From Brachionus manjavacas (taxonomy: Eukaryota > Rotifera > Eurotatoria > Ploima > Brachionidae): DNA of 64,000 nucleotides. The DNA is taken from the NCBI GenBank assembly GCA_019054805.1, contig JAHQIY010000008.1:4077501-4141500 (forward strand), in the 5' to 3' direction. This document shows, piece after piece, positions 45,125 through 57,800 of the stretch; positions within the stretch are counted from its first letter, which is position 1; every line of letters begins with the position of its first letter. The position numbers were made by a program, and so were the translations under genes. The notes under the pieces were generated by a model. It made no database searches. It was not told the origin of the DNA and worked only from the letters and a program-made list of their open reading frames with translations.

Positions 45125-48100
45125 TTTCGAATTATACAAACATTATGACAAAAACTTAACTAATGTGATACACAAACAAATTACATGACACAAAATAAAA
45201 TTTTGCAGAAAAAAAATAAAGAGAATATTTGTTTTTATGAAAAAAGTTGTCAAGGATTCATCACTTAAAAGAAAAGACAGTGTTTTAAATTTTTTTATAT
45301 GGATTAAGAATTTAAATTTTAAAATTATGTTTTTAATTTGAATAAAAATATTGAAATTATTTATCCTAGTTTCTATGGTTACTGAAATTCAAATTTGTTA
45401 CAAAACATTTTTTTAAAAGTGGCTAACCATTTTTTTTTGGCAAAAATTTCACATTATTTAAAGCGTAAATTATACCTTTTTAGAGAAAGTACATTTTTCA
45501 TTTGTTTTTGTCATATTCATTAAATATTATTTTATCATAAATGGTTTCTATCAGCTAATAATTTAGGAAGAACAGCAAGAACAGCATGCCTAATTAGCTT
45601 CGATCTTATTTTTTATCTACATAATTTTCCTGCCATAACCGGAAGAATTATTTATTTGATTAAATTTTTTGCTTGATGCTTTTTAATTTCATCAAACATA
45701 ATTAATTACAGTTATATAAGGTAGAGATAAATTTTAAGGAATTTAAAAATTTCATTTAATTTGCATTTTTAAGCAATATATTTTAAAAATCATTTTAATT
45801 AATGAAAGGAATTTAAAGTCAGAAATATTTTTGTTTTTTGACTGCTCCCTAAATTTACATAGCAATATATCAAGTTTTTTGGAACTTAAAAAAAATAGTT
45901 ATAAAATAAATTAAGGTCCATTAATCCAAAATTAAGATAAATTTGTATTATTGAGTGTTTTCCTCTAATCAAGCTCTTAAAGAGTTAAATTGTTTCTATT
46001 TCTTGATGAAGGAGGTTTTTAAATAGTTGAAATTTTTTTTTAAGAATAATTTTGGCTGCTTTTAATTTTTTTAGAAAAAATGATTTCAACTTAAAAATAA
46101 TTTAATATAAAGTACTCAGACTTAGAATAATTAAATGTCAAATTTGATTTATACCTAAAACTCTTGCTTTTTTTTTAAGAATATACAATTTATAACAAAA
46201 ATAACTCAAGATCTTAAAACAGTTCATCAAAATTAGAAATAAATTCAAAAATCTGATTTTTAAACTATAAGCAAAATTGATTTAAACTACTCAAAAAACA
46301 AAAATAATCCCCAATTTGATTTAATATAAATAGAAATAGGATATTTAGTTTCTTAGGCTAGAACTGACCACTTAATCTAATTTAAAAGGAAAACAAAAAT
46401 TGTTATTATAGTTTTATTTAATTTAAATAAATATCAAAAAGGGGCATTGTGGATTTTGGAACAAAGAACAAAAACAAAAAATTTAAAATGAAATTATTTT
46501 TTTGCCAGAGTCAAAAAATTGTTCTGCAAAGCGTATGAACTGAAACAAAGTTTATACCACTCAAATTTAGTCTCTGCAAAATCTCTGCAAGTCTGCAAAG
46601 CACTAAATTTATTAGAAAATCATTAAAATTAAATTTTGAGTTATTGTAGAGATTAAATGATAGGTAGTACAAAGATTGTATCAGCTGATACATTTTGCAG
46701 AACGGTTTTTAGAATCATAGTAAAAAAGTTATTTCATTTTAAAATTTTTTTTTTTTCTTTTTTCCAAATTTCTCAATGACCCAAAAAGGCAATAATAAAA
46801 AAAATAAAAATAAAAAAAAAAGTCACTAATATTTTAAATAAGTTTCAAAATTGAATGAAGGTTTGATGATATATAATAACGTTTGAGGTCTTTTACATGA
46901 AATACAAATAAAATAAAACAAATAAAATACATAAAAAGAAAATAATTAGAAAAATATTAGCTATCAAATCAATAAAAAGTTAATAAAACTCTCAAATTTG
47001 AAAATTCTAAAAATAAATTCAAATTAATTTTTTTTTAAACAACCATTTTTTGTTTAATATAAATCAAATATTTTGCTATCTATGCCCTTTAAATGTACTT
47101 CATGATTTTTCAATGATGTTTCTTTGAATCCCTTAAATCTTTATTTGAAATTTATAACTTAATACTCATTACGTCTGAATTCTAGTTTCCATTTAAATGT
47201 GAATAAAGTGTTTATTTGAATTTTTTAATTACAGCTTTAATTTAACTTAGCTCAAATAAAAATATAAAATAAAATGGATTAATAGAAATAAATATTTAAT
47301 CATTTTTTTTACTATTTAATCAAATCAAAACCAAAAAAATCTCTCTGATATATATTTTTCAATTCTTGATCTATCTTGACAGACATTGTTTTATCACATT
47401 TGTATTTTCTTTATTTCTACAAATAACATTGTATATCATACTAGGATTAATTTTTTTTGTGATTTTTAGAACAAAAAAAAATATCAATTTACAAAATAAA
47501 CAAATTTTTTCTTAAATCGATTACAAAAAAAAAATTATTTAAATTTTAAAATTTTAAGAAAAAAAGGCTACATTTCAATTTTTTTAGTAAAAAATTAATA
47601 TTTTTATGTAGAGTATTTTTTGGGAAGAATTATTTGTTGTAAAATAATTATATTTTAAATTTTTTATTATTTCTTTTTGCATTTAGAAGTAAAAAAGTAT
47701 TTTTGTGAAGTTATTGTCAGTTTATTCGGTCTTCTTTTAGAAAAAACAAAAATCACCTTCTAGTAGAAACCCTTTTAAACAGGAGTAAGTAAATTTTAAT
47801 TCAAATTACAATTCTCAAATAACACTTAAGAATTTTTTTTGAATTTTCAAATTAATTCTTCAGAACATAACAGATTTTTGATAGATTTAGAAATTTTTGT
47901 TTCATTTAAATTATTGATTGAATGACAGGTTTGAGGCCTGTTCGCCGATCTCATGTTTTACTGATTAAAAATTTTCATGTGAAATACCATTTGATTCCTA
48001 TTGTGTAATTAGAATTTTGCGAAAGTTTTTTTTTTTGGAAAATTTTAAGTTAAAGCAACAGCTTAGAAATAAGTCCGAAACTAAGGGCTAGAGTTTTTTT

Positions 48101-48485
48101 TTTTTGAATAAAATTTTTTTATTAAAAATTATTTAAAATATTTAAAATTATTTAACAATTATTTAAAATTTAAAAAACCTTTTTTAACATAATAATTATT
48201 TCCAAAATTATTTCACCAAATTCTAAAATTGTTGATTTGAAAGTGAATTCGATAGGAGTTTTGCTGAAAGAATGCACACTCAAATGCTGGATAAAGCTAA
48301 AGTCCAAAAAGAAAGTCAAATGCGCGGAGTATTTTGCAGTTTAGAAGTTTTTTAAGCTATAAAAAACCTCCTTTTTTCGAACTAAAAAAAATTCGTTTTA
48401 TACAAAAAGAAATGATATAAGTAATTTTTTTAAAGTTAAATTAGTGATAATAAAAAAGTGTAGGCCATCTATAAGACTGATTAAT
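45125..48485. other. AT-rich noncoding DNA
   Basis: The 5' flank of the ZDHHC gene followed by over 3 kb without any coding region, RNA gene or clear repeat that I can support. Confidence 0.4.
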
Positions 48486-48489
48486 GTTT

Positions 48490-49120
48490 TATTAAGAAGA
48501 ATATATAATTTACGTTAATTTACGTAATTTTATGAAATTTTACGTAAAAACAAAAATGCCAAAAAATTGACCAATTTTAGATAATTTTTCGGTCAAATTG
48601 AATAATTTAAAAAAACCATTGAAATTTTAGTAAAAAAATTATTTATCAAATTTTACTTTATACTGAAATGGTAAAAAATGGTAAAAAATAGTAAATAATA
48701 GTAAAAATTTTTTATATGATAAAATTTAAATTAAAAAAAATTAATAATTTGACAAATCTCCGTTTTTTTCGATCACTATAGGTAATGTATCTTGTATGAG
48801 GAGTAATGAATGAGGTGCATCAAGCACCTTAAAAAGGTAAAAACCTAATTGAAAAAAAATTTCATAAAAGGTAATTTTTTGATAAAGGTATTACCTGTTG
48901 TGATTTGTAAAATCATTAATTTTTTTAATTTAAATTCTATCAAATAAAAATCTTTTACTATTATTTACTATTTTTTTACCATTTCAGAAAAAGGTTTTTA
49001 CGTAAATTTACGTAAAAAAAAGTAAAATTTGATAAATTATTTTTTTAATTTAAATTTCGTAAAATTGCGTAAATTAACGTAATATTGCTTAAGTAAATTT
49101 ACGTAAAAACACAAGTATCT
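48490..49120. mobile_element. Fold-back element, about 630 bp, TTTACGTAA-rich
   Basis: The left arm (about 48490-48765) and right arm (about 48905-49115) are imperfect reverse complements. The best match is CTGAAATGGTAAAAAA then ATAGTAAATAATAGTAAAA at 48663-48700, which recurs in reverse at about 48952-48993. Outer parts carry TTTACGTAAATTTACG words as in the 19479 MITE. The central 48770-48900 contains GGTGCATCAAGCACC, itself a small palindrome. There is no ORF. Confidence 0.8.
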
Positions 49121-52100
49121 AATCACTCCTGTATATTAAATTTTAAAAATAAGAAAAAAATTTTGATTAAACAGTTATTTGAAGAAATTTTACAACAAAA
49201 TATTCAACTTGTTATATCCATTTTTTTCCACGTAACCCAATGTTCTTGAACAGCATGAGATTTGAACATTTGATCTTTTGATTAAAAAGTGATGCAAATG
49301 TCTTGGATGAATATTTTTAAAGGTTTTTGAGAATTTTTCCACCGGCTCAACCAGATTGTTGCTGTTGCTTAAATTGCATTTCAGATTTATTGTCATTTAT
49401 GTGAGATTTTCTTGGTAGTAAAAAATTGTTGCTTTTTTGTTGTTTGAGATTTTTAACTGACAATAGAAGAAGGACTAAAGTGGATATTATGCACTTGAAT
49501 AATTTTATTATCTTCACAAAAGAAACAAAAAGTGCCGAAGCAAAATCAAATATTTGACCACGGCTATAAGTGTATTAAAATGCAACAAATATCTTATCTA
49601 ATTCATAATTAATTCTTTGACAAAAGTATACAATTCAAAGAATTCACTTGTGGATATCCTTCCTGTCTTTTTTGTCCTTTCTTATCTCAATAGAATGCAA
49701 ATATTAGCCAAAGGATTGAATACGTAATTGAGTTCGTTTTGGTCATTTTTTTGCTATTTTGTAAAAAGCAAATATTTGATTTTAACTTAGACATGGTTAA
49801 ATGAGACATAGGAGAAGTTGACTAAATTTTATCAAAGTCAATTGGAGTGTTCGCTAGTGACCAGCGGATGATAGAAAGCCCGCTTTTGTTCAATTCGATT
49901 CTTTAATTTGTTTGTTTTTGGATTTGGAGTTTGGAGAGTCGAAAGAAAGGTAGCCTTACACGAAAACGTGATCAACGTTTGTTTCTATTTTGCATCAAAA
50001 ATAATTAATAACCATTTGGACTATTCTAAATGACTGGTTTCGAATTAAATTTTGCTCTAAAATCACCAGCTAAGGATTATTAAAAGCTAATATTTGAATT
50101 AAAAGATTTAAATTTATTTGCATACTTACAAGTGAACAGAGGCGACTATGGCCTCATGGATAAATCGCTTTTAAATTATTTAGAATTAATCGAAAATAAA
50201 TTCTGCTAGAGTAAACAAAATAAGTAGTTCAATTTGAGTTTATTTTGAGTATTTAAAAAAATAAAAAATAAAAAACACTTGAATTTCTTTGTTTCTTTGT
50301 TTGTCAGGGCCTTTAGAACTAGTCGCACTTTGCTTTGTGCTCAATCGATTAAATATGCTTATAGTTTTTTTTTCTTATCAAATTATTGAACTTTTACAAA
50401 AGCTTTAAATTATCTCCGACCAAAGCGTGCTCAAGCAAAAAATCCAATTTAATTCTGAAACACTCCATATGCTTTAATTTGATGCCACAAATCTCGTAGC
50501 AAGGAGATAACCCTTCGAGATATTTTACAGATGTGCAAATTTGAAACTCATTTAAGGTTTGGAGGAAAAGAATATCTTCTTAAAAAAATGATCTAGATGC
50601 ATTTAATCTGTTGCACAGTGAACATAGCAATGAGAGCACTCTAACCAGTAGCTGTAGGCTTTTGTTCAAGAGACGTCACAAAGCCCCTGTCACGGTATTG
50701 AATTAATTTAATTCTAGGCCTACAAAATGAAAGCCAATTTTAAATTTTAGCAATCTATAATTTCTAAATTGGCTAAGTGACACACACTAGAATTAGATTA
50801 GACGTATCTGTGGGCTAGAAGAAGAGAATGTTCGAATTGAATTTTTGTTGTTGGCTTAATCAAAATGGATTTCAGTGTTTGTTTGGATACACGTATTGAA
50901 ATACGTGATTAAGCGTCATTTGATAAGTCTAGTTTGGTAGAAGAGATTTAGATAAGAGATTTGTGAGAGGGTAGATAGGGCCTGTTTTGAAGATAAGATA
51001 GCATCGAGGATCGAATGATTAAAGCGACAAAATAGAAGCTAATTAAACACATGAAGTTGGACTATGCCCGCCAACCATCCGAGTGCATCAATTCTGAATG
51101 GTGATGAGAATAGAAAAGAAGACTATTTTGGGTCTTTTGCTCTGCCTAGAGATACTAGGGTATGAGAAAAAGAAAAGATGGGTATATCTTAATTTTTCTT
51201 AGTTCGTTATCGAGTTGGTGAAATATTTTTTCAGTAACCAAATTAGACAGATTTGATAAGAGATAGCTAACAAATAGCATTACTTGATTTGAAAGCTCTC
51301 ACTTTCCACTTCAAAATTGCTAGTGTATCTAATTACGAATGCAATTTACTTTCCAAAGTCAATAAAATATTAAATTTCGAGGTTTTTTTTGTTTTAATGA
51401 AAAATTAATTGTTTAACTCGGCTCTAAGAATATAATTAAGATTTTTGGTGTCTTTATTTCTCTATTTGATTGCCATCTAGCTTGATCGTATCTGTGCACG
51501 AATCACAAGACTTCAAACAATTGCTCGCTCAAACAACAAATTTTAGTTTGGTTTAATCAAGTTGCCAAACAAAATTAGCTTTCGCAATGACTAAAAAATT
51601 TGATCAAAATTTCCAAAAGTTAATTTGAACAATTAAAAGCGTAGTTTGCTTTTTTGAATGCATCATCAAATTCAAACTCATCCACCAACTACCACAATCA
51701 AACAAAAATCTAGTTGAAAAATAAATACTTGTCTAAATTAAATTGCAATCAAAACAGGTCTATTCTTGATTTAAAAAATAAAACAATCACTCTTTTTGAA
51801 ATACTGGGCTAGTGCTGACTTGACATAAACACATTAATGTGAATCCAATAGGCGTCAAAAATTTTGAATAAAAATTCACAAAAATTATGTGACATTGAAA
51901 AAAAAAAGAAATGGCAAGTTTTTTTTTCTATTTTACATTTTTAGAAATTATATTTCAAATTTTAACATACTTAAGTATTCAGTTTTAATGAAACAACGTA
52001 ATTTCAAAATTTCAAAATAGTTAAATAGAAAAAAAAACTTGCCAAATAGAGAAAAAAGAGTAGATGTGCTCACACATGCCGAAATATATACTAAATGAGC

Positions 52101-52610
52101 CCATTTTATACAAAATTTTACTTAGAATAAAAAAAAAGCTATGCAGAAGGGCCACTTGGTCTCTATCTGATAATCAAGTTTTTTTATTATTTTAGCTTGA
52201 TTTTAATTTTTTAAAAAATATTGAATAAACTACTAAAAATTTTTCTAGAAAAAAAAGTGGTGCCGGAAATTGTGTCTTAGCATTTTTGCCAAGTACTTAC
52301 AGACAAATGTCATGTTCTTTGAACACTACTTTACTTGGTTTCTGAAGCGTATATCCTCATTGAGAAACTGCTACCTATCGAAACCATGGTTCAATTCACA
52401 ATTCATGATGGCTAGCCATAGACTATTATTTTTCACAGGTACTAACTGTTTATATTAGTTCACATATAATCATTTGTCACTAATTCAGCTCTTGGAATGA
52501 TGAAAATAACTTGGATGTACCACAAAGTGGATATGAAATGATGAATATATAATTTAATAATTTAAGGGGAAAATGAAGAATTGTTTCTCTTGCTAATTTA
52601 TTCATTTATT
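49121..52610. other. Noncoding DNA, less AT-rich, 3' side of the Iroquois gene
   Basis: From about 49.6 kb the sequence becomes visibly richer in G and C and free of transposon signatures, while no ORF is convincing. That pattern fits cis-regulatory DNA of the Iroquois gene, but no element can be delimited from sequence alone. Confidence 0.4.
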
Positions 52611-52664
52611 TTTTTCTGTACCGAGCTTGAGCTCCTTCGGAATTAAAAATAAAAAATAAAAACA
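52611..52664 (+). mobile_element. LINE 3' terminus
   Basis: The stem CCGAGCTTGAGCTCCTTCGG (52621-52640) is followed by an AAAAAT-type tail. This matches the LINE ends at 8969-9012 and 17015-17054. Confidence 0.6.
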
Positions 52665-53365
52665 AAGTGAAAAAAAAGATTAAATAAAAGAAATTAAAAA
52701 AAGATAAATAGATATGTAATAAATGATAATTTTTTTTTTATATTGACATGTAGTTTTTGAAAGTTTAGCAAATATATTAGATGGAAGGACACCAGAAATC
52801 ATGCTATAGTATTTATAAAATAAGGAATCTATATTTAGAGATGTTATTGAAATATTTTAATTTTGAAAATTATTATTCATTGTGTTCTTTTTTTTTCAAA
52901 CTCAAACTCAACCCGAACTAGGAGTTAGCATGAGAACAATGACTGCAGACCAAAGAGTTGAAATCGTTGGTCTTTAAAGCCCATTTTATTTTGTTCATCT
53001 CACCAGAGCTTTATTTTTTTTCCATTTGATTTAAAGAGATAATTTGAAGGTGAAAATTGCGATTTTTTTCTCAATTTTTATTCATATTATTTTAATAAAA
53101 GAAGATTTGAACAAAATACGAAAAATAGTAGAAAAAAAATTAATAATTATAATAGAGATAGATTAAGAGAATGATGCTACTAATTTTTTAAAAAAATTAT
53201 CTTAAACAACAATAATAGGTAGAAAAAAAAAAAAGTACAAAAAATAATAATTTACAAAAAAAAACAGAATTCGAAAAAACCAAAAAAACAAAGAGATTTA
53301 GTTAACTTTTCTAAAATTGTTGCTAAATAAAAATAATATTCAATTTTTAAACATTAACTTAACTC
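52665..53365. other. AT-rich 3' flank of the Iroquois gene
   Basis: No coding sequence. TTTATT at 53077-53082 is a candidate minus-strand AATAAA, which would give a 3' UTR of about 290 bases. Confidence 0.4.
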
Positions 53366-54859
53366 CTAGAGAGAATCGTCCAACAACTTTCGCTTGGACG
53401 ACACAGGAGATGATTGTGACAATGACGAAGTGGACAAGTCGGCCTCGTGCGACAACTTCAACTTCTTGCCATTCGATCCGTTCGATTCAAACGACGAGTT
53501 CGACTCGTCCTCATCCAATTCTCGCTTAGTCTTGCTCGCTCTCACCTCTTGCTGCTCCTCGTCGCGCTCCCGCTCCTCCTTGCTCGCCCCATTCACACTC
53601 TCCTCACTGCTAATCTCGCTGCTGCTGCTGCTCGGCTTACCGCCCAATAGACTGGCCGCCATGTGCTGCTGCTGCTGTTGCTGTTGCTGCTGCTGCTGAT
53701 GCTGTTGATGTTGCAAAAACGAGTGTCTTAGAAACTCGTTTGTGAACTGACTAGTCAAATGTTGATAGTACAATTGTTGATAGTTGACAAAATTTGCCGA
53801 TTCTGTGGACACATTGGATAGAGTTGATGTAGTTGAAGACGGTGAGCTAGATGAGGGCACTGACAATGGCTGAGATTGCTGTTGTTGGCTAATGACGGCC
53901 GAGAACGCGGCTAGAAACTGCTCGTTTTTCATCGGCGAGGGACACGACGAGGACGACGAAGACGACGAAGACAAAGTGACATTGAGTGGTTTGCCGGGCG
54001 AAACCGGCTTTTGACTTGGAGGCGACGGCTTGGTCGCCACGTCCGCTATAGACCAAATTTTTGGCTTCTTGGCCGGCTCGTCCCGCTTCTCGACGCCGCC
54101 GCACGCTTTGAACCCAGGGTACGGCACATAACTGCTGCTACTGCTGCTGCTGATCATCGGGCCAAACTTGCCCATTGAGTACATTGGCACATTGACTTTG
54201 GGCTCTTTGTTGAACGAGTTGTTTGTGTGGTCGTCGTCGTCGGACACGTCTTCGTTTAGATCGTCCAAGTCGTCCAAGTCGTCCATGTTCATGTTGTCGG
54301 ACGAGGTGGAGCCGGACAGCTTGTTGGCCGACGAGGCCTTTTTGCCCTTGGTCAAGTCGTCCGAGTCCGAGTCGTCCAGGTCCTTGCCCATTTTGTTCTC
54401 TTTTTTGAGGCGACGCCTGGCGTTGGCGAACCACGTGCTCACCTGGTTCAAGCTCATGCGCGTGATTATGGCGAGCATTATTTTCTCGCCTTTGGTCGGA
54501 TAGGGGTTTTTTCTGTGCTCGTAGAGCCATGCCTTGAGCGTGGCCGTCGTTTCTCTGGTGGCGTTTTTGCGACGAGCGCCGTTGGCCAGTTGGGCCTGAT
54601 CGGCGCCGCCCGAGTTCATTTGTTGGGCTGCGGGCTGCGGCTGCGCGCACATCGGGTTGATCATGAGGCCGCCGTGGCTCTGGAAGGCATAGGCCGGCAC
54701 TGGCATTGGCGGCATCGGCGGCATCGAGTAGCCGAAGTTGGCCTGGGCGCCCAACTGAGCGAAGAGAGCGCTCGAGTCGCTGTTCGGCGTGCTGCTTGTT
54801 TGTGGGTGGTTGAACGGCTGAAAGACCATTGTGTGACTACTCAATTTGCCAAATGACAT
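53366..54859 (-). CDS. irx: Iroquois-class TALE homeobox transcription factor
   Basis: A single 497-codon frame on the minus strand. Residues 95-157 form a TALE homeodomain: [17 protein letters not shown], the PYP three-residue extension in [12 protein letters not shown] (116-127), and a recognition helix [16 protein letters not shown], whose Ala at position 50 is the Iroquois hallmark. An acidic block follows ([19 protein letters not shown], ~192-210), as in other Iroquois proteins. The rest is Ser-rich with a His/Gln tract near residue 395 ([11 protein letters not shown]). I could not point to the short C-terminal Iro box. The whole CDS, homeobox included, has no intron, while other genes in the window are split, and it is far more GC-rich than its flanks. 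Codon usage differs visibly, with many GCG/CGC/GTC codons. A TTTGTTTAG word 24 bases before the ATG could be a 5'-UTR splice acceptor. Iroquois proteins pattern nervous system and body regions. Confidence 0.96.
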   Translation of the reverse strand: MSFGKLSSHTMVFQPFNHPQTSSTPNSDSSALFAQLGAQANFGYSMPPMPPMPVPAYAFQSHGGLMINPMCAQPQPAAQQMNSGGADQAQLANGARRKNATRETTATLKAWLYEHRKNPYPTKGEKIMLAIITRMSLNQVSTWFANARRRLKKENKMGKDLDDSDSDDLTKGKKASSANKLSGSTSSDNMNMDDLDDLDDLNEDVSDDDDHTNNSFNKEPKVNVPMYSMGKFGPMISSSSSSSYVPYPGFKACGGVEKRDEPAKKPKIWSIADVATKPSPPSQKPVSPGKPLNVTLSSSSSSSSSCPSPMKNEQFLAAFSAVISQQQQSQPLSVPSSSSPSSTTSTLSNVSTESANFVNYQQLYYQHLTSQFTNEFLRHSFLQHQQHQQQQQQQQQQQHMAASLLGGKPSSSSSEISSEESVNGASKEERERDEEQQEVRASKTKRELDEDESNSSFESNGSNGKKLKLSHEADLSTSSLSQSSPVSSKRKLLDDSL

Positions 54860-57800
54860 CGATCTGCTAACATTAAGTGTCTAAACAAAAAGCAGTCGAA
54901 CAGATTAGTCAATCGAAGTGGTGACACAGACACGGAAAAAAAATTCAGAATAATTTTTAAAAAAATAAATAAAATAAAATAAAAAAAATAAAAAATTTTT
55001 TTTTTTTTTTCTAACAAGTAAATTTAACATAAAAAATAACAAGAACACGAAAATATAGAAATATTAGAAGAAAAAAATTGGATTTTTTTTTTCTATGTTG
55101 AGTAGTTATTTTGTGTTTCTCTCTTTCTCTCTCTCTCTCTCTCTATTTTATTAGGTTGTTATTTTTCTAATTGGTTGATTGCATAGAGTGTTTGGCAAAA
55201 GATTTATATAGACTAGCTAATGAAAAAATGAAATTTTCGTTTTCTTTAGCAATAAATACTCTCCGCCTTTAGTTCATTAATTTTGTTCGAAATAGCAATT
55301 TCGACCAATTATTTATTTTTCCAAGCTCTTAGAACAAATGGGATTTTTTTCTCTCAGTCAAATCACTCGATCCAATTAGACTTGTCTATTGGATCGAGTC
55401 ACGGCCGCGCACTCACGTATTTTTCTAATTAAATTCAAAGTTGTGTAGCAAAAATAGCAAGAAATAGCAACAACAACACACAAAAAAAAAAAAGAATAGA
55501 GAAAAAAATTGAATTCTGTGTGTGTTCGATTATCAATCATTGATTGATCCGATTAAACCAGGTCGATATCCTAACCTTAATTAGAAACACAAAGTTTGGT
55601 ATCTTGAACAAAATTTTAAGACACAATTTTTAGCACCATCACAATTGCTTATTTATTTATTTATTCATTTAAAGCCAATTCTGAAGATGTAAATTAAAAT
55701 AGAAAACAAACTCTAAAATTAAATAAAAAAGTCTTAAAAAATTGAAATGCCCTCGACCCCAACAAAGCTAGTTTGAGATCATCATCAGCTACTAGCGATA
55801 CATTTGGTTACAACTCGTAAGTCATACAAGCACAGAGAGAACAACTCCTCTAGTAATATTTGCTGTTTGATTATCTAACAATCCAAGTAATAACAGCTGA
55901 GCCAAATCAAAAATGACTGTCACAATTTCTTCCTATTTGTTTAAGCTCAGCTAATCAAAGGAAAATTTAGATTCTGATTCTGAGCGGCCCGAGATTTATT
56001 TCAAATTATTTGAAAATAAGGAACCCCTAAATTTTTTTGCTACTAGTTAAATGATCAGACTATGAATATAACTTGTTGCTAATACTTTCAAAGAGAGGGA
56101 AAGAGTGAAGAATATTTGTTGTCTTTTCTAAACTTATTTTAAATAAAGTGTTCAACCAAATACTAAGCTTATTATTCACACACTGGACCCGTATTGCACT
56201 ACTTGGGCTCGCAATCAGCTATTCTAGACTTAACCGCCAGCCAGCATCAGTTTAATAAAAGAAAACAAATTGAACAAATTTTACTTTTTGACTGGGACTT
56301 TTAAGAGGCTAGCGTGGCAAAAAATGACGCGTTAATGCATCTTCAAACACACTCTGTAAGTGATTTATGCAAAAGGTGAAACATTGCATTTAAATTTTTT
56401 GTTGCCTATATCAGATAACGCACTTTTGCTACTACTACTATTACTAGCTGAAACAACATCAACCAACAAAAAGATCTATTACTCAGCCAAAGGAGCTAAA
56501 ACCATTGTTAACAATTAATCGAAATATTTCAGATTAATTGCGAGATAAAATCGTGACGAAGAAAAAAAGCACCGCACTCTTTTTCTTCTGTTGCCAACAG
56601 GCTCCTAGCAAAATTTGATTTGATTTGATCTATGTGGCTCTCCAAATTCACATCGTATTAATAAGAGCTAATTGAAATAAATAAGCTTGTCTTTATTTAC
56701 CAATTGGCCAGTTTGTAAATCGATATGGCTTTCAAACAGCAGCAACAAAAAAATAAATAAGAAAAAAAAGCCACTATAAAGTTAATCTCTTTTTGATATA
56801 GAATAACAAAAGAAAAGGTAACGGTTTAAAAATGGGTAGTCAAGAGAGCTCTAATTATTTAAATATTTATTAAATGAACAAACTCACTTGTTATTTATTC
56901 ATTCATTCTTTTATTCTCTTTTATTTCACTTTTGTTACAGTTATTATTTACTAATAAGGCTTGATATTATTTCTTTTTCTTATTTTTTTGGCTATTATTG
57001 AATTAAAAGCTCATTTTTACTCTTATTAGTTTTTAAATATTTTGCTTAATTTTTCCCAATTTACATAAAATGTTAGAGTCTCTTTTTTGCTGGCTTGTTT
57101 GTTTGTTTGTAAGTGTTCTTAAGAAAAGTAGATGACGACTAGTGTTCTACGAATAGAGTCCCATGAACGGCAAAGTGTTTACCTATCTGGATGTGTATTG
57201 TTCAACATTAATCTAACCATTGTTATTTTTGTGTCGATTGTTGTTATTTGTTCTAATACATTAAGCAAACGATTAGTGCTAATACGATGCAAAACGAAGC
57301 CTAAAAGACTCCTGATATTTTCCTATGTCTATGTCTATTGTAAACTTTTACAGGTCTTTTCTTTTTCTCCCTTAATCCTGTTCTTTTTTAATCATTAATT
57401 TTAATTGAAACACTTCTCACGTGCATCCATCGCTGGCACTAGCAGGCAAATAGGGCTCTAAATTGGCTCTGAATGTTGGTGCATTTTGCCAAATACTTTA
57501 ATTGACCGAAAGCTTAAAGCCAAAAACCTTATCTATTGCATCTCTATATTGACATCTTTAAACTTCATCATCTAGTTTGAATTTCTCTCAAATAAAATTT
57601 TTAAATCTATGCACAACATTGAATGTCGCGTAGGATCTCAAGGACAAAGTGACTTTGCCTTCTTTGTAAGCACTACATATTGTTTTCTGTATTTTATTAT
57701 GATACCTGCTATGGTGGCATCACTTAAGGAAATACTCTTATCAAACATGTTCTTTAAAAAAATTACAAAATTTTCTACAATCCATTTAATTTGTGTTCTT

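Noticed and set aside
49190-49560. Minus-strand frames with a hydrophobic start-like segment (CIISTLVLLLLSVKN) and a CC-containing segment after a KR, suggesting a peptide hormone precursor
   Set aside because: The two segments are in different frames, no ATG or splice site joins them, and the Cys spacing does not match an insulin-like A chain.
53394-54856. Several ORFs of 60-170 codons opposite or out of frame with the Iroquois CDS
   Set aside because: They are shadows of a GC-rich coding region; the minus-strand homeodomain frame explains the sequence.
57132-57398. 88-codon plus-strand ORF with hydrophobic stretches
   Set aside because: No family resemblance, no splice or promoter context, and its length is within chance for this composition.
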